A stretch of 64,000 nucleotides of DNA from Erythrocercus mccallii. Lineage: Eukaryota; Chordata; Aves; Passeriformes; Dicruridae. The DNA lies in contig VZRG01001530.1 in assembly GCA_013397435.1 (NCBI GenBank), forward strand, positions 62,001-126,000, in the 5' to 3' direction. Under the pieces are notes generated by a model. The model was given only the letters and a program-made list of their open reading frames with translations, did no database searches and was not told where the DNA came from. Positions 37,701 through 48,469 of the stretch are shown piece by piece (position 1 is the stretch's first letter; each line of letters begins with the position of its first letter). Position numbers and translations under genes: made by a program.

Positions 37701-40700
37701 CTCTGCCTTCACTCCGGAATCTTCTGAAAACTTTGGGAAGGCTGAATGGGATCTGCCATGTGTCTCCAAACCACCCATTGAGAGGATTTCTGCGTCAGGC
37801 CAGGCAGGCACTGAGTGAATGTAGGAGTAGGGCGAGTCCTAGCCAGGACTGTTCTGCCAGCACACTAACAGTGTGTGTGTGCAGTGAGTGTGTCCAGGCT
37901 CCCCCACTAACAGCACGAGCTCTGAGAAATGTCACTGACAGCTGCATGTCACAGGGCTTCACAACCTCCGGCTTTATGTCATGGTCTCTCCTGCATGTGG
38001 TTCAGCAGCACAGAACATGGCTTCTTGTAGGGACTTCCTTGTGAAATGGACTTCTGTTCCCTAACTGGGATAAGGTGCAGTCTACAGAGACCTCCAAAAA
38101 GCTGAAAGGGCTATTTCATGCTACTGATTGGGATGGCAGCTTCTCTGCTGTGCTTACCTTTTTAGGTCTCATTACTGAAGCTGTTAGTGTTCCTTTCCGT
38201 GCTGGAAGTACACTTTGTGCACCAGACCTCTCTGACCAAGAGCCTTGTGCTTGTCAAGGGCAAACTCAGAGAGGCAGCTCTGTGCCCTTGTGATGCTGAG
38301 GTTTCTATAATGCTCAGTGGAGTGCTCATGCTGCACCTCGTATCTTGGCTTCCCACTGGTTAATCTTTCCCTTCCTTTTCTAGACAGTTATTTTTGGCTG
38401 CTGTGATTATCCTTACAGGGTTTTTCCTTGCACTGAGTCACTGTTCTGGGCTGTGCCAAGAGGAATTTTGGCATTGTGGAATAAATGCCATCACTCTTCC
38501 TGTTCACAATTGTCACTAATGTCTTTGAGTTTACGCTGTTGCATCTTGGGGCTTGCTCTGACATTACTCTTCTCTGCTGATACTATTGCCTTTGTCATTT
38601 AGATTAAATCTTTAATCAAGAGGACAAAAGAGACTTCGAATGTGCATCCAATGTCTCGGGATGTCTCTCCAAGACGTAAACTAGGTCCTGCCATATTTCA
38701 CAAGACTGAGTCCCAAGATCGCTTAATTGAGGAGCTTCAGGACAGACTGGGCCTCGATAACCAACAGGAGCAGGAAGAATGGCAAAGCCAGGATGCCTGG
38801 CTGACAGAGGGGGTCATTGTCACTGCCAGGCCCCGGGGGGAAGAGCAGAGTGGTGAACAGCAAGTAGAGAAGGTAGAAAGCAGAGTCACACGTGCTGGGA
38901 AATTCCAGCATGTCCCTCTGTCCAGATAGCATTGTGTGGAGGTGCAGATTGAGTTTCTGAGCATCCTAAACGACACAAAATGACAAACTAACTCTTTCTA
39001 TTCACCCTTGTCTGGCCTGAGAGGGAAAGCAGCACAGGGTCCTAGTTCTGGATGTTTAAGAACTGGAGTGGGATCTGAGGAAGCTGTTGATGGCATCTGT
39101 TGATGCAGTCTGCTGCTATCAGGTCTCAGATGTCCGTGTGGGGATTATTTTTAAAACCGCACTGGGAAGTGTGACATAGAGGCATGCTTTGTTTAGTCCA
39201 GTGCTGTACCTGTGCAGGGCTTTCTGGGGATGAATAACCTGGTGCTCTTCCTTAAGCTACAGTGAGCAGCACCTTTTCTAGTTCCCTTCTCTTGCTGCTT
39301 TTTCCTTTTAGATAAACATACTGGCAGAAGCCAGCCTTCCTGTTAAAGGAAGTGCTTGTTGGTTCCTCTTTGGATTTATTCACCTTTCTTCTTCCTCCGT
39401 GTCTTTCTAGGTGGTTTTTCCTCCAGAATCCCCACTCCTCCCCAGGAGGACGATCTCTGTTCCAGCCTCTTCTCAGCTCCAGCCTTCCAAAGAAACTGCA
39501 AAGATAGTCCCTGCTAATGCTGCTCCTTCTTCTGCCTCTGGCCCTGCACCTCTTCTCTCACTCCCACCTCAGCCTTCCCATGTGTCATCTACCCCAGTTC
39601 CCAGTCCAGTCTCTTCCTTCAGCTTGGCTCCCCAGCATCTCTTCCAGTGGGAAGCTTCTGATAATGATTATCCTGAAGTTTCTGTTGTGGGCACTTCTAA
39701 TGAAGATCCCAAACATTCCTGTTCTCCCCAGACCAGGACCCCTAGCACCAAGACAGTTGTCTCTGTTGGCTGTCAGACTGAAGATGAAGCTTTCTTCCCA
39801 GAAATGCAGGCAGGCTTCTCTGTTTTTGTTTGTGTTTTTAGCAGTATTTTCCAGTCCAACTACTGCTTGTAATTTAACAGCTCAATAGATACAGTGTTCA
39901 GGTAAAGGCTGGTATGAACTGCTGGATGGGAGAGAGGACTTCATGGACAATATCTAATCCCAGCTGTAGCACTGCACAGTACATGTCTGTGCAATAACGT
40001 GCTGGGATATGTGGGTCCTGTGTGTCCTGACAGTCACTTTATGCAGCAGGGACTCTTAATATCCCTCTGAGATTAAGAAGGTAAAACTGAAACACAGCCT
40101 GCAGCTGTCCCTGCCACAGTCTCTCTGAAGTGGGGGGAGTAGGAGATGACAGAATGTGCATACTGGGAAGAGCAGCTCAGCAATCCTTCCTGTGTTTGCC
40201 CTTTTTGGCTGGTATCCACTGTATGAATGGACTGGGGGAGGACATGGCATGGTCAAGACCTGAGTTCTGCATCTCCTGCCAGGGAAGAGCTGTAGCTCCA
40301 GGGTACTGGGGAGTCTTAATGTGTATGTGCAGTGCAGTGTTAGTGTACAGGTAGCTCTCAAGCAGTGAGCAAGGAAACACCTCTGCATCTTGGCCTGTTG
40401 TACTTTCCAGGTGACCTCTGCTCCTCCCCTCGTCCGCAGTTCCAGTCTGTTGGCTGCTTCTGCACCCCAGGGTCCCACAGCCCCTGACAAGGCAGGATCC
40501 CCTTTCTGTTTCCTCAGCATGGTGTGTGCTTTTCTGGTTGATGAGTGTGCTGGGATCTGGTCCTGGAGCTCCCAGCACAGTTAATGTGGATAATATCGTG
40601 TATTGCATGGTTTGCTACTCATAGAGCTCCTTTCTGAACTTGAGTAATGGCAGATCTCCTGGGTGAAGGGTGGGAATTTGAAGGGCCTTTGCATGATCAT

Positions 40701-43700
40701 TTTATGAGGATGTTGTGCTGAGTGTCCACTACAAAGAGCATGCATTATGTACAGGAGGTGGAAACAAACCTCTTTCAGGTGGGAGCTCATTTGTGAGCTG
40801 TCAAGAGGGCTGGATGGCCAGGCCAGCTAGAAATGGAGGTGTGCACAGGTATTTGTGTCTGCTCTGGGGTCAGCCATGACTGGCAGGAGTGTGTGGCCCC
40901 TCCAGGTCATTACAAAGGTGAAGTGCTCTGTTGATACATGTTGAATTAATCTCATCTCCTTTCTCCCTGGATGGTATTTATCACTTGTGTGTGGCATCTG
41001 TGCCTACCCTGCATGGCCATAACCCCTGGCTAGAGCAAGAGAGGCTGTGATTCTTTCCACATAGTGCAGCCCTTTTCCTCCTGCTGCACCATGCAGGGAG
41101 TCTGGGCTTTATCCTGGGGCTCTGGACAGGCTTTGTCTCCAAAGACCTGTTGTGTCCCTCTGTGAGAGTATCCTTGCAGTTGTGTGTATGCTTTGGAGAC
41201 AGTCACTGTAACAGTTTTTGGTAGCAAATGTGTGTTGTGTAGTGAAGGGTTTGTCTTAGGCTGAGGACGCTGGGGTGTGGTGAGGCTGCTCTGTGCTGCT
41301 GGACTAGGAGAGGTTGCAAGTTATGGGAGGAGAGAGGAGAGGAAAAGCAAAAGCTGTGTTAGGATCCATTGGGAGTCGCGTTGCATGTGAGACTGGGGAG
41401 TACGTGGATGTGTGTTTAAAAGCAGCTAAATTCATGGATGTCATGAGAATGTTTATACAAATGACCAGAAACCAGGATTTGTCTTTGAGTAAACTGGTCA
41501 GCTGCAAGGACAAGCAGCTGCAGGACCAGGAATAGAGCTCCTCCTGTGGCTGGAAGGGCAGGGTCTGCCAAGGCTTGGAGCACTTCAACATGTCCCTGCT
41601 CCTTTGGCTATACTGGCAGCAGGCTGGTAGGTTGTTAATAGGCATAGATTTTCTCTGTTTTAATTTACTCTCTTAGTAAAAGAAAACATGCTTTAAACCC
41701 AACTTCTTTGTGTGTCTCTAAACCTGACAGTAGCTATGGCAGTGCCAAGTCAGCTAAAATAATCTCTGTTTCCTTGCTGGGGTTTGTCTGCAAAGGAGGT
41801 TGTGGTGGCCAAGGAGAACATATGCTTTGTTTATAAGTTACAAACCTCAGTAAAACATTTCTCCCCTCCTCTGGGAAGCCTTTCCAAGCAGGGTGTGCTG
41901 TGGTGATGTGAGTTTCAGAAACGGCCTCTGAGACAAGTATCCAAATCCCCTTCCGCCCACCGGTGCACTTCCAACTACAATACACGTGGCAGCCCTGTCT
42001 GCTGGGGATGCACTGCCCTCTCTGTAGGTAAACAGCATCCAGCTGGGAGGGAGTTCCTTCCTGCTTCCAGTTGCTTAGCTCAGGCACAGGGTGAGAACCA
42101 CCTCAGAGTGAGAGAGAGACTTGGCAAACAGATGTCCAGAAGGTGGTTGGTGCAAAGGGAGAAGATTTTCTAGCTGAGAGGGAGGTGAGATGAGGGAGAG
42201 AAGAGCATCTCTATCAGAGAGGAGAGACAACTGAAAGCAAGAGCATAGGAATGGAGAGAGGTCAAGGAGAAGGGGCCCTCTGGATGGCGTCTGCTTTGTC
42301 AGCTGGCCAGGAACTGATGAAGTAAAGGGAGATTTTTGGCAGAGGCTTAGAGAGCACTGTACTGAGTGCCTGGGATGTGCTAGTGACTTCTGCTGTATTT
42401 GCAGCGAAAGAAAATCAAATCCTCAGTTCACAGCTCTGCTGTAACATATCTCAGTTCTCTGCATGTCTCTGCATAGGCAGAATACATGTGTGTACTTGAT
42501 CCTGGCTCTCATCAGCTTCAGAGAGCGTAGCTGATCCCTGTCTGTCTCTGCAGAGGAGTCACTGGCAGCAGCAGCAGGCATTTATCTGATAAGCATAGCA
42601 GCATTCACCTTACAGTATTTGTTTTCTCTTACCTGCAGTTCATGGCACAGGGAAAAGCCGGGAGCAGCTCCCCTCCATCCACAGCCTCCAAGCCAGGCAG
42701 TCAGCTGGATACCATGCTGGGAAGTCTTCAGTCTGACCTGAATAAACTGGGTGTAGCTACAGTTGCCAAAGGTGTCTGTGGAGCCTGCAAGAAGCCTATT
42801 GCTGGGCAGGTGAGTTGAAGGTGCTGCCTCATTGCTGAACCTTGGGCTGCAGCTGGGAGCAATGGGGAGGGCTGTTTCGTGAGACTGGAGAGACTGGAGA
42901 TGCTGGAGAAACTGAAGTACTCTATTTATCCACTGGCTAGGTACGCTGTAAGCTCCTCCAGTGACCTCTACCCTGCCCCTGAGGGACTGCCCTCTCCTGA
43001 GATGATAGGTAATTCAGTTTTCATGCTACCCCAGTCCAGGGCTCACTTGAGTAGTAGAACTTGTCATTCTTGCTGACCTCCAGCTGGTATCTTGTCATGT
43101 GGTCTAGGGGAGGGAGAGATAGAGTTGTTCTCCATAATCTGTGTTCCCAACAGGTAGTTACAGCCATGGGGAAAACCTGGCACCCTGAGCACTTCGTCTG
43201 CACCCACTGCCAGGAGGAGATCGGGTCTCGGAACTTCTTTGAGCGGGATGGGCAGCCCTACTGCGAGAAGGACTATCACAACCTCTTCTCTCCTCGGTGC
43301 TACTACTGCAACGGGCCCATCCTTGATGTGAGTTCCTTGGGGAGTCACGGTGCTGGCAAGTTGCTGCGGGCCTAGGTGTTAAAATTCCAATTCACCCATG
43401 TATCCTGGGTGGAAGATTTTGTTCAGGGATTTCTTGCTTTGAAAGGGAAGCAACTTGGCAGTCAAATTCTTAACACTAGTGAGTGGAGTTGGTACCTCTT
43501 ACCTTTGCTGAAGTTCCTTCAGAACCCCACATTGCTCCATCATTCTAGTAATGATTCCTCAGCTTTGGTTCCCTGTGGTAACAGGCACCAGTGCTGGTCC
43601 TGAGGACTGGATGGGGCCCTGTGTAAGGGAGGAAGCAGTGCCTAAGACCCTTTTAGGGTAAAAAAAGTGTGCAGTGGGAAAGTCTGAACGAGCCAGAGGC

Positions 43701-46647
43701 AGGGGCAAATTGACTGCTCTCTAAAGGAGAGTCTATTTTAATGCTTGGTCTTGTCAGCACCAACATTCATGTGTTCTCCCCTCTCCCAGCCCCCCTTACT
43801 CACCTCCAAGCTGAAGCCATCATTTACATGTCCTGCATTTTGTATTTTCTTCTGAACAGAAAGTGGTGACGGCTTTGGACAGGACATGGCACCCTGAACA
43901 CTTTTTCTGTGCTCAGTGTGGAGCTTTCTTTGGACCTGAAGGTATTGCTGGTTTATGCAAGGGGAAAGCAATCTCCTCCCTGAACTGCAAACAAGGCAGA
44001 GCTGCTGCTGGGGGTACAGCCTGAGGCACCGGGGAACTACTGGAGTTCCAAGGGAGCTGTTTATGGGGGAAGGATGGTGCCAGTAATCATGGCTTCTCCC
44101 TGTAGGAACATGCCTCTGCTGGGACGGGAAGGGAACAGATCAAGGAACAGCTCTAGCTGCTGTGTGTGTTAGCAGGGGGAAGGATGATCCTACCCACACA
44201 GGTTACCCTGCATCTGGTTGTGTGGCCACAGGTGAAGATGGGGAGCTGATGCCTTTGCCTCTCCTCTCCTTTGGCAGGATTTCACGAGAAGGATGGCAAA
44301 GCCTATTGCCGCAAGGACTACTTTGATATGTTTGCTCCCAAGTGTGGAGGCTGTGCCCGGGCTATCCTGGAAAACTACATCTCTGCCTTGAACACCCTGT
44401 GGCACCCTGAGTGCTTTGTCTGCCGGGTAAGAAACCCAAGGTCCTTTGCTGCTGCTGTATGACCCTTCTTGTTTCCACCCTGAGGCATCTGGTCCCATAT
44501 CAGGGAAAGGTGTCTGTGGGATAGTGAAGGGCAGGCAGCCCCACAACATAAAAACATCCAGCAACCAAACACCTTCTTATTCTTGGTCTGTTTATATTAA
44601 ACTTCTGAGTTGCTTTGCTCTTTCTGTTCCCAGCTGCAATTATGGGCTTCTGCAGCAGCTCTCAGATAAAGAGCGATATTTTCTGTGACCTTTAAATAAT
44701 TATAAGCTAAGCTTCTCTCTGAGCACTGATTGACTCCTCAATCAGATTTTTGAGGATTTTCCTCCCATGCTCCATCTGACAATGTAAACTAATGAGTGGC
44801 CTTGTTCAGACAAACATGCAAGTCAGTGAAATAGTGGCAGGGTCCATACAACACGCATGATAAACAGGAATACTGCAGATTAAATGCTTGCCACTCTTTC
44901 AGAGAGCATTGCAAATATTAACTCTTAGTGTCCCCAAGAGATGAGTCAAATCAACCAGTTTCCTAGAGTGAGAGAGAAGGCAGAAACCAGATCAAGTAGC
45001 CAGAACCACAAGCTGTTGATTGCTGTTGTGATGCTCAGAGCAGACGGTCACCAGCCTGTTGGGACTGTCTGTGGCTCCTGCAGTGGTGTGAAGAGTGAGG
45101 CAGAAGCTGTGCCTGACTGGTGCTGGGGGGGGACTATGCCTTCTCATGCAGAGACTGAGACTTTATCAAGCAGTTCTGTTTTCTTTTCTCCCTGCTGTGG
45201 CCTGCATTAGTGAGGCCAGCACAGATTTCTTCCAGGCTACAAGATGTGATTCTCTTCCTGTTTCTGCAAAAGCAGAGCAAACTTTTCAGCTGTCCTGCTG
45301 ACTGAGGGAAGAGAGTTTGCTGAAGTAACAGTCAGCATTCGTAAAGTCTTGGACTCATTGCAGGCAAACTCTTTGCAAGTGTTCAGCTGCCCATGGCTCT
45401 GCATGCTGTCTGCTAGACTCTTGTCCACACTCTGAGAGCCAGCTGTGTGTGATACGGTGTCCTCCCTGGGAAAGAGGACAGCAAAACCAGGATTCAGGAA
45501 ACTGGCTCCTCTGGGTCTTGCTGCTGATATGTTTGGGAAATCTGGCAGGATCCTCAACTCCCTTCCTTAGTCTGCTGCCTCAGTTTCCCACTTCTACAAG
45601 GACAGGAGTCTCCCCAGTCTGGTGGGGATGGTGGGTGCTTTTGTTGCAAGTTCTGCAGTGAAGTGTCCTCAGCTGCCTGATGCTGAGGGGGAGGGAGCAG
45701 CTCTGGACACTTTTTAGCAAGTAGCTGGTGTATCCTCTTCCCCTTATCTATTTAACATCATTAGCACTGTAGAACAAATGGTTTCTTCCAGCAGTGACCC
45801 ATGTGTAGCTGGTGGAAATGTTTCAGGCTGGACAACCCTTTGCAGAGTGTACCTGTGTAATGCCAGACATTCTGGAGAGGTCACTCATAAAGATTAATTG
45901 TGCCTGATTTTCTCAGCTGGAACCAGTCCCATGCTCATCAGGATTCTGCTGCATAGAAGTCTGTGTTGGTCCTTTCTTCTGCTTGCCCTTGTGGGGAAGC
46001 TGGAGTGGGAAAAAAAACAAACAGGGAAAGATGCTGCAGTGTTTTGCATCTCAGGGCAGGAACGTTCTCTTTTTTCCTGGCTAGACACATGTGGTAGCTC
46101 CTCCACAGAATTTTCTTTGTAGAAGTGAAGCCAGCTGGGCAAAGGAGCTGGTTAATTCCCTTACTTGTGTCTGTCCATTTCTCAGTCTTTTTTTGGAAAC
46201 TCTTCATGATGGACAGAGTTTGGCTCTGGATAACAGGACAGTGCTGAAAGGTAGCAGTTCACCTGCCCATGGCACAGCTGGGCTGTGCCATAGAGCAGAG
46301 GATGCTTGTAGAGCTGCCCCTCCTTCCCCACCACCCCAGCTTCTCATACAACCTGTCCCTTTTGCTTTGTCCTGCTGCAGGAGTGTTTCACCCCGTTTGT
46401 CAACGGCAGCTTCTTCGAGCATGACGGGCAGCCCTACTGCGAGGTGCATTACCATGAGCGCCGCGGCTCGCTCTGCTCCGGCTGCCAGAAACCCATCACA
46501 GGACGCTGCATCACTGCTATGGGCAAGAAATTCCACCCAGAACACTTTGTCTGTGCCTTCTGCCTCAAGCAGCTCAACAAAGGAACCTTCAAAGAGCAGA
46601 ATGACAAGCCCTACTGCCAGAACTGCTTCCTCAAGCTCTTCTGTTAG
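28572..46647 (+). CDS. PXN: Paxillin (coding exons 2-11; exon 1 missing)
   Basis: Paxillin is a cytoplasmic scaffold at focal adhesions that links integrin signalling (FAK, Src, Crk, vinculin, parvin, GIT/PIX) to actin. Core exons: 28572-28798, 29289-29404, 31278-31417, 31777-31978, 32463-32598, 42639-42809, 43154-43327, 43860-43941, 44278-44426, 46381-46647. They join in phase to about 554 residues. With the missing start exon (13 bases expected) this gives about 558, against about 559 for chicken paxillin. The order is LD1, a proline-rich SH3-binding patch, Tyr31 and Tyr118 phosphosites, LD2, LD3, LD4, LD5, then four LIM zinc-finger domains and a TAG stop. All introns are GT-AG. At least three optional in-frame exons lie in the 10-kb intron between LD4 and LD5. 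The gene is on the same strand as RPLP0 and GCN1 downstream. Confidence 0.97.
29289..29404 (+). CDS. PXN: PXN exon 3 (Ser-rich linker, Tyr118)
   Basis: Encodes a Ser/Pro-rich linker beginning PQSQSPIYSSS and ending EEEHVY plus AG of the next codon. The final Tyr corresponds to Tyr118, the main FAK/Src site that creates a Crk SH2 docking motif (YSFP, completed by exon 4). Acceptor TTCCACAG, donor GTATCC. Confidence 0.95.
31278..31417 (+). CDS. PXN: PXN exon 4 (LD2)
   Basis: The first base completes Ser119, followed by FPNKQKSAEPSP. The LD2 motif NLSELDRLLLELNAVQH, which binds FAK and vinculin, is intact. Ends one base into a codon, with donor GTAAGG. Confidence 0.97.
31777..31978 (+). CDS. 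PXN: PXN exon 5 (LD3)
   Basis: Encodes the variable linker after LD2, then KEKPKRNGARGIEDVRPSVE and the LD3 motif ESLLDELESSVPSP. It differs from the mammalian protein mostly in the linker, as expected. Ends after GT of a valine codon, with donor GTGAGT. Confidence 0.96.
32463..32598 (+). CDS. PXN: PXN exon 6 (LD4)
   Basis: Completes the valine codon and encodes a Ser/Gln-rich stretch, then ATRELDELMASLSDFK. This is LD4, the site for FAK, PYK2, GIT1 and the nuclear export function. It ends in phase 0 at Lys with donor GTACCC, the point at which mammalian beta and gamma inserts are added. Confidence 0.97.
32599..36765 (+). other. PXN: PXN intron between the LD4 exon and the large alternative exon
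   Basis: About 4.2 kb of non-coding DNA with no recognised gene or transposable element. It ends with a strong pyrimidine tract (TCTCTTTTTTTGCAG) feeding the large optional exon. Confidence 0.6.
36766..37581 (+). CDS. PXN: PXN large alternative exon (long-isoform insert)
   Basis: A strong acceptor (TCTTTTTTTGCAG) is followed by an open frame that begins TSSTMSLISESSLEPVPSS in exactly the phase left by exon 6. The exon is Ser/Pro/Thr-rich and disordered in appearance, with a proline patch (VPVPPPRSS) and an LD-like motif ALDELWALEL at about 37378-37407. Two phase-0 ends are possible: the GTACAC donor after ETK at 37581 (used here), or a GC donor after GQ at 37803. The frame otherwise stops at 37816-37818. 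Mammalian PXN has long predicted isoforms with added exons at this point. Exact homology could not be checked. Confidence 0.7.
37582..38510 (+). other. PXN: Possible extension of the large PXN exon with an intronic poly(A) signal
   Basis: The frame of the large exon stays open past the 37581 donor to a TGA at 37816-37818. An AATAAA follows at 38480-38485, with a T/GT-rich stretch soon after. Use of this end would give a paxillin with LD1-LD4 plus a 350-residue tail and no LD5 or LIM domains. No transcript evidence is available here. Confidence 0.35.
38603..38872 (+). CDS. PXN: PXN alternative exon with LD-like motif
   Basis: A 270-base, phase-0 exon between a TTTGTCATTTAG acceptor and a GTAGAA donor. 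It encodes a basic start (IKSLIKRTKE), then SPRRKLGPAIFHK and a leucine-rich amphipathic stretch DRLIEELQDRLGL (about 38717-38755) resembling a paxillin LD motif, followed by a Gln/Glu-rich tail. Because length and phase fit on both sides it can be included or skipped without shifting the reading frame. The family assignment rests on position, phase and the LD-like pattern. Confidence 0.7.
39411..39803 (+). CDS. PXN: PXN alternative exon, Pro/Ser-rich
   Basis: Follows a strong acceptor (CCGTGTCTTTCTAG) and opens in phase 0 with VVFPPESPLLPRRTISVP. It continues as a Pro/Ser-rich linker and ends VVSVGCQTEDEAFFPEMQ. The translation stays open to a TAA at 39870-39872, but no GT donor of reasonable quality is present. 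The best phase-0 end is CAG followed by GCAGGC after EMQ (39801-39803), a possible GC-AG intron. I placed the exon end there by inference. Confidence 0.6.
39804..42638 (+). other. PXN: PXN intron between the alternative exons and the LD5 exon
   Basis: About 2.8 kb, mostly featureless. One further candidate exon begins at 40411 after TTGTACTTTCCAG with an open phase-0 frame (VTSAPPLVRSSSLLAASAP), but its donor is unclear, so it is reported only as a finding. Purine-rich sequence occupies about 42095-42350. The intron ends in TTTTCTCTTACCTGCAG. Confidence 0.5.
42639..42809 (+). CDS. PXN: PXN exon 7 (LD5, start of LIM1)
   Basis: 57 codons in phase 0. FMAQGKAGSSSP is followed by the LD5 motif LDTMLGSLQSDLNKLGV and the first zinc-binding pair of LIM1 (CGACKKPIAGQ). 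Donor GTGAGT. Confidence 0.97.
43154..43327 (+). CDS. PXN: PXN exon 8 (LIM1, first pair of LIM2)
   Basis: 58 codons. It has the LIM1 histidine and cysteines (WHPEHFVCTHC), the second finger ending CEKDYHNLFSPRC, and the first CxxC of LIM2 (CYYC). Essentially identical to mammalian paxillin. Donor GTGAGT. Confidence 0.97.
43860..43941 (+). CDS. PXN: PXN exon 9 (LIM2)
   Basis: Encodes KVVTALDRTWHPEHFFCAQC and GAFFGPE, the middle of LIM2. Ends one base into the Gly codon, with donor GTATTG. Confidence 0.96.
44278..44426 (+). CDS. PXN: PXN exon 10 (LIM2/LIM3)
   Basis: Completes LIM2 (FHEKDGKAYCRKDYFDMF) and opens LIM3 (CGGCARAILENY, WHPECFVCR). LIM2 and LIM3 carry the focal-adhesion targeting function of paxillin. 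Ends in phase 0, with donor GTAAGA. Confidence 0.97.
44427..46380 (+). other. PXN: Last PXN intron
   Basis: About 2 kb of non-coding DNA without recognised repeats or genes, ending CTTTGTCCTGCTGCAG before the terminal exon. Confidence 0.6.
46381..46647 (+). CDS. PXN: PXN exon 11 (LIM3/LIM4, stop)
   Basis: Begins ECFTPFVNGSFFEHDGQ and holds the rest of LIM3 and all of LIM4 (CSGCQKPITG, FHPEHFVCAFC, CQNCFLKLFC). It ends at the TAG stop 46645-46647, giving the same FLKLFC C-terminus as mammalian paxillin. Confidence 0.97.
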   Translation, partial: ECFTPFVNGSFFEHDGQPYCEVHYHERRGSLCSGCQKPITGRCITAMGKKFHPEHFVCAFCLKQLNKGTFKEQNDKPYCQNCFLKLFC

Positions 46648-48469
46648 AGGCACCATAGACGGGCGCTAAAGCATCTTTCTGCCACCCCCTTGGGCAGTTC
46701 TGTCTCTCTGAACATTACTGTGATTTAGGAACCTTACCAGGCAGGGGAGGAGGGGGGTGGGGGGTGGGAAGTGCTGCTGTGGAGAGGCAGTAGATCCAGC
46801 CAGAGATCAGACGGACCATTAAACTGGAAACGCCCTTGCTGTGTCTCAGAAGAGAGAGGCTGAGATCCCTCATTATGGTGTGTGTGTCTGTGTGTGTGAC
46901 TGACAGCTGAGCTTAGCTCGAGGGCTCTAACAGGGAGATTTTCCCAGCCCCCTCCTGGCAGCAGGAGGCTTTGCCAGTACATTTCAGCCTGTGTCAGCTC
47001 TCTGAGCAAATCGTGACACTTGCAGACAACACAACCCTCTGCTTTGACACCTCATTCTCAGGCTTTTGCCTGCAGTGAGGCCACCCTGTGACCTCAGTGC
47101 CAGCCTGGCTCTGCTCACAGAGTTGCATGGTGTGTGTGACTTGCTGAGACTAGAGCATCAGCACAGGCAGCCAAGACCCTGCAAGGGTCTCTCCAGTTCC
47201 ATTACACTGTAAGGAGATAATACCACTTAATCTTTTTTTAATTAAGAGGAGTCAAGATGTTTCTGTGTGGGGTGGTTTTCTTTTTTTCCCAGTTGGTTAC
47301 TCCCTTTCTCAATGCCTTTTCTCTGCACACTGGAGCAGGAGGTGGGGTAAGCCCCGACCATCCCTCAGCACTGCTGTGCTCTCCTGTGGGGACATGCCGT
47401 GCCAGGCAGCTCCATAGGCACCCAGGCCAGCTCAGGGAATCTGCTCCCCTCACCTACTGCTCCTGGGAGAGAGGAAGAGGCATCACCCCTTCTTTAAATG
47501 CAGATGCAGAGAGGTTAGAGCAGCCTTTTTCATCCATCCTTGTCGTGAGCGAGTGTGACACATTTGTGTTTATCTGGCCTGAAACTCTCCTGTCTATCAG
47601 GGCCTAAATCTGTCACAAGAGTGGGGCGAAAGAAGGGTTTAAGAAGCTAGGAAAAAAAATTCCTAAATTTATATCCTTTCTTCTTCCAGTTTGCTAATGA
47701 GACTTATCAGCCCCTTGGTGTTTCCCTTTTCTGTGCTCTTGTTAAACATGTTCTACTGAGAGATGCTACAGCAATAACCTTTTATATTGACTGTTACTGG
47801 TATAATAAGTCCTAGGGGTCAGGTGTGCGTGACACACTTGGAGTTTTACTATCAAAGTGAATACTGTATCCTGTCTTTGATAAGAACTGTAGATTTCTAC
47901 ACTGATTTTGAATTCATATCTAATTTACTTTTAATCCTCTTATACAGAAATTGGTTTTGAAGTGATTTTAAGAAAGCAACTTTTATATCAAGCTGTGCTG
48001 TTCTAGGCGGTGTGCCAGTTGTGCTGGCTTACTGCATCTATAATCTCAACGCTTTATTAAGCCTAACTAACATTCAATATTTCCTCTTTGTTGCGGGTTG
48101 GGAGGGGCTGGAGTCTATAGGCAAGGGAATGTGACTTGTATTTTTTTCCCTAGCACAGGCAGGTGAACTGTGAATAGGTTTGGGTTTGTTTTTGTTTCTT
48201 TTTTTCCCTCCTCTGGGTCACCTAAAAGTGTAATTTTGGTTTTTATTGTAACCTGAAAACTGCTGTATTTGAATCACCTGCCATTCTCCCAAAGCCCAGC
48301 TTCCAGGATGTTAAAAGTGAGTCTTAATATGATGCTGTGGGAGAAGGAGCTCAGATCTTTGCCCTTGGTTTCTCTTCTTCAGCTGCCTGAAACCAGAACA
48401 GGGTTAATTGAAGAAGGGGCTCCTTTCCTTCTGTGGAAGGAAGATCTTGTGATTGAGAAGAAACTGGGA

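Noticed and set aside
41314..41535. A 73-codon open frame in the PXN LD4-LD5 intron, considered as another optional exon
   Set aside because: No acceptor precedes it and no donor follows in a phase compatible with exons 6 and 7.
46091..46669. A 192-codon open frame overlapping the last PXN exon in another frame
   Set aside because: It is an out-of-frame shadow of the conserved LIM3/LIM4 exon.
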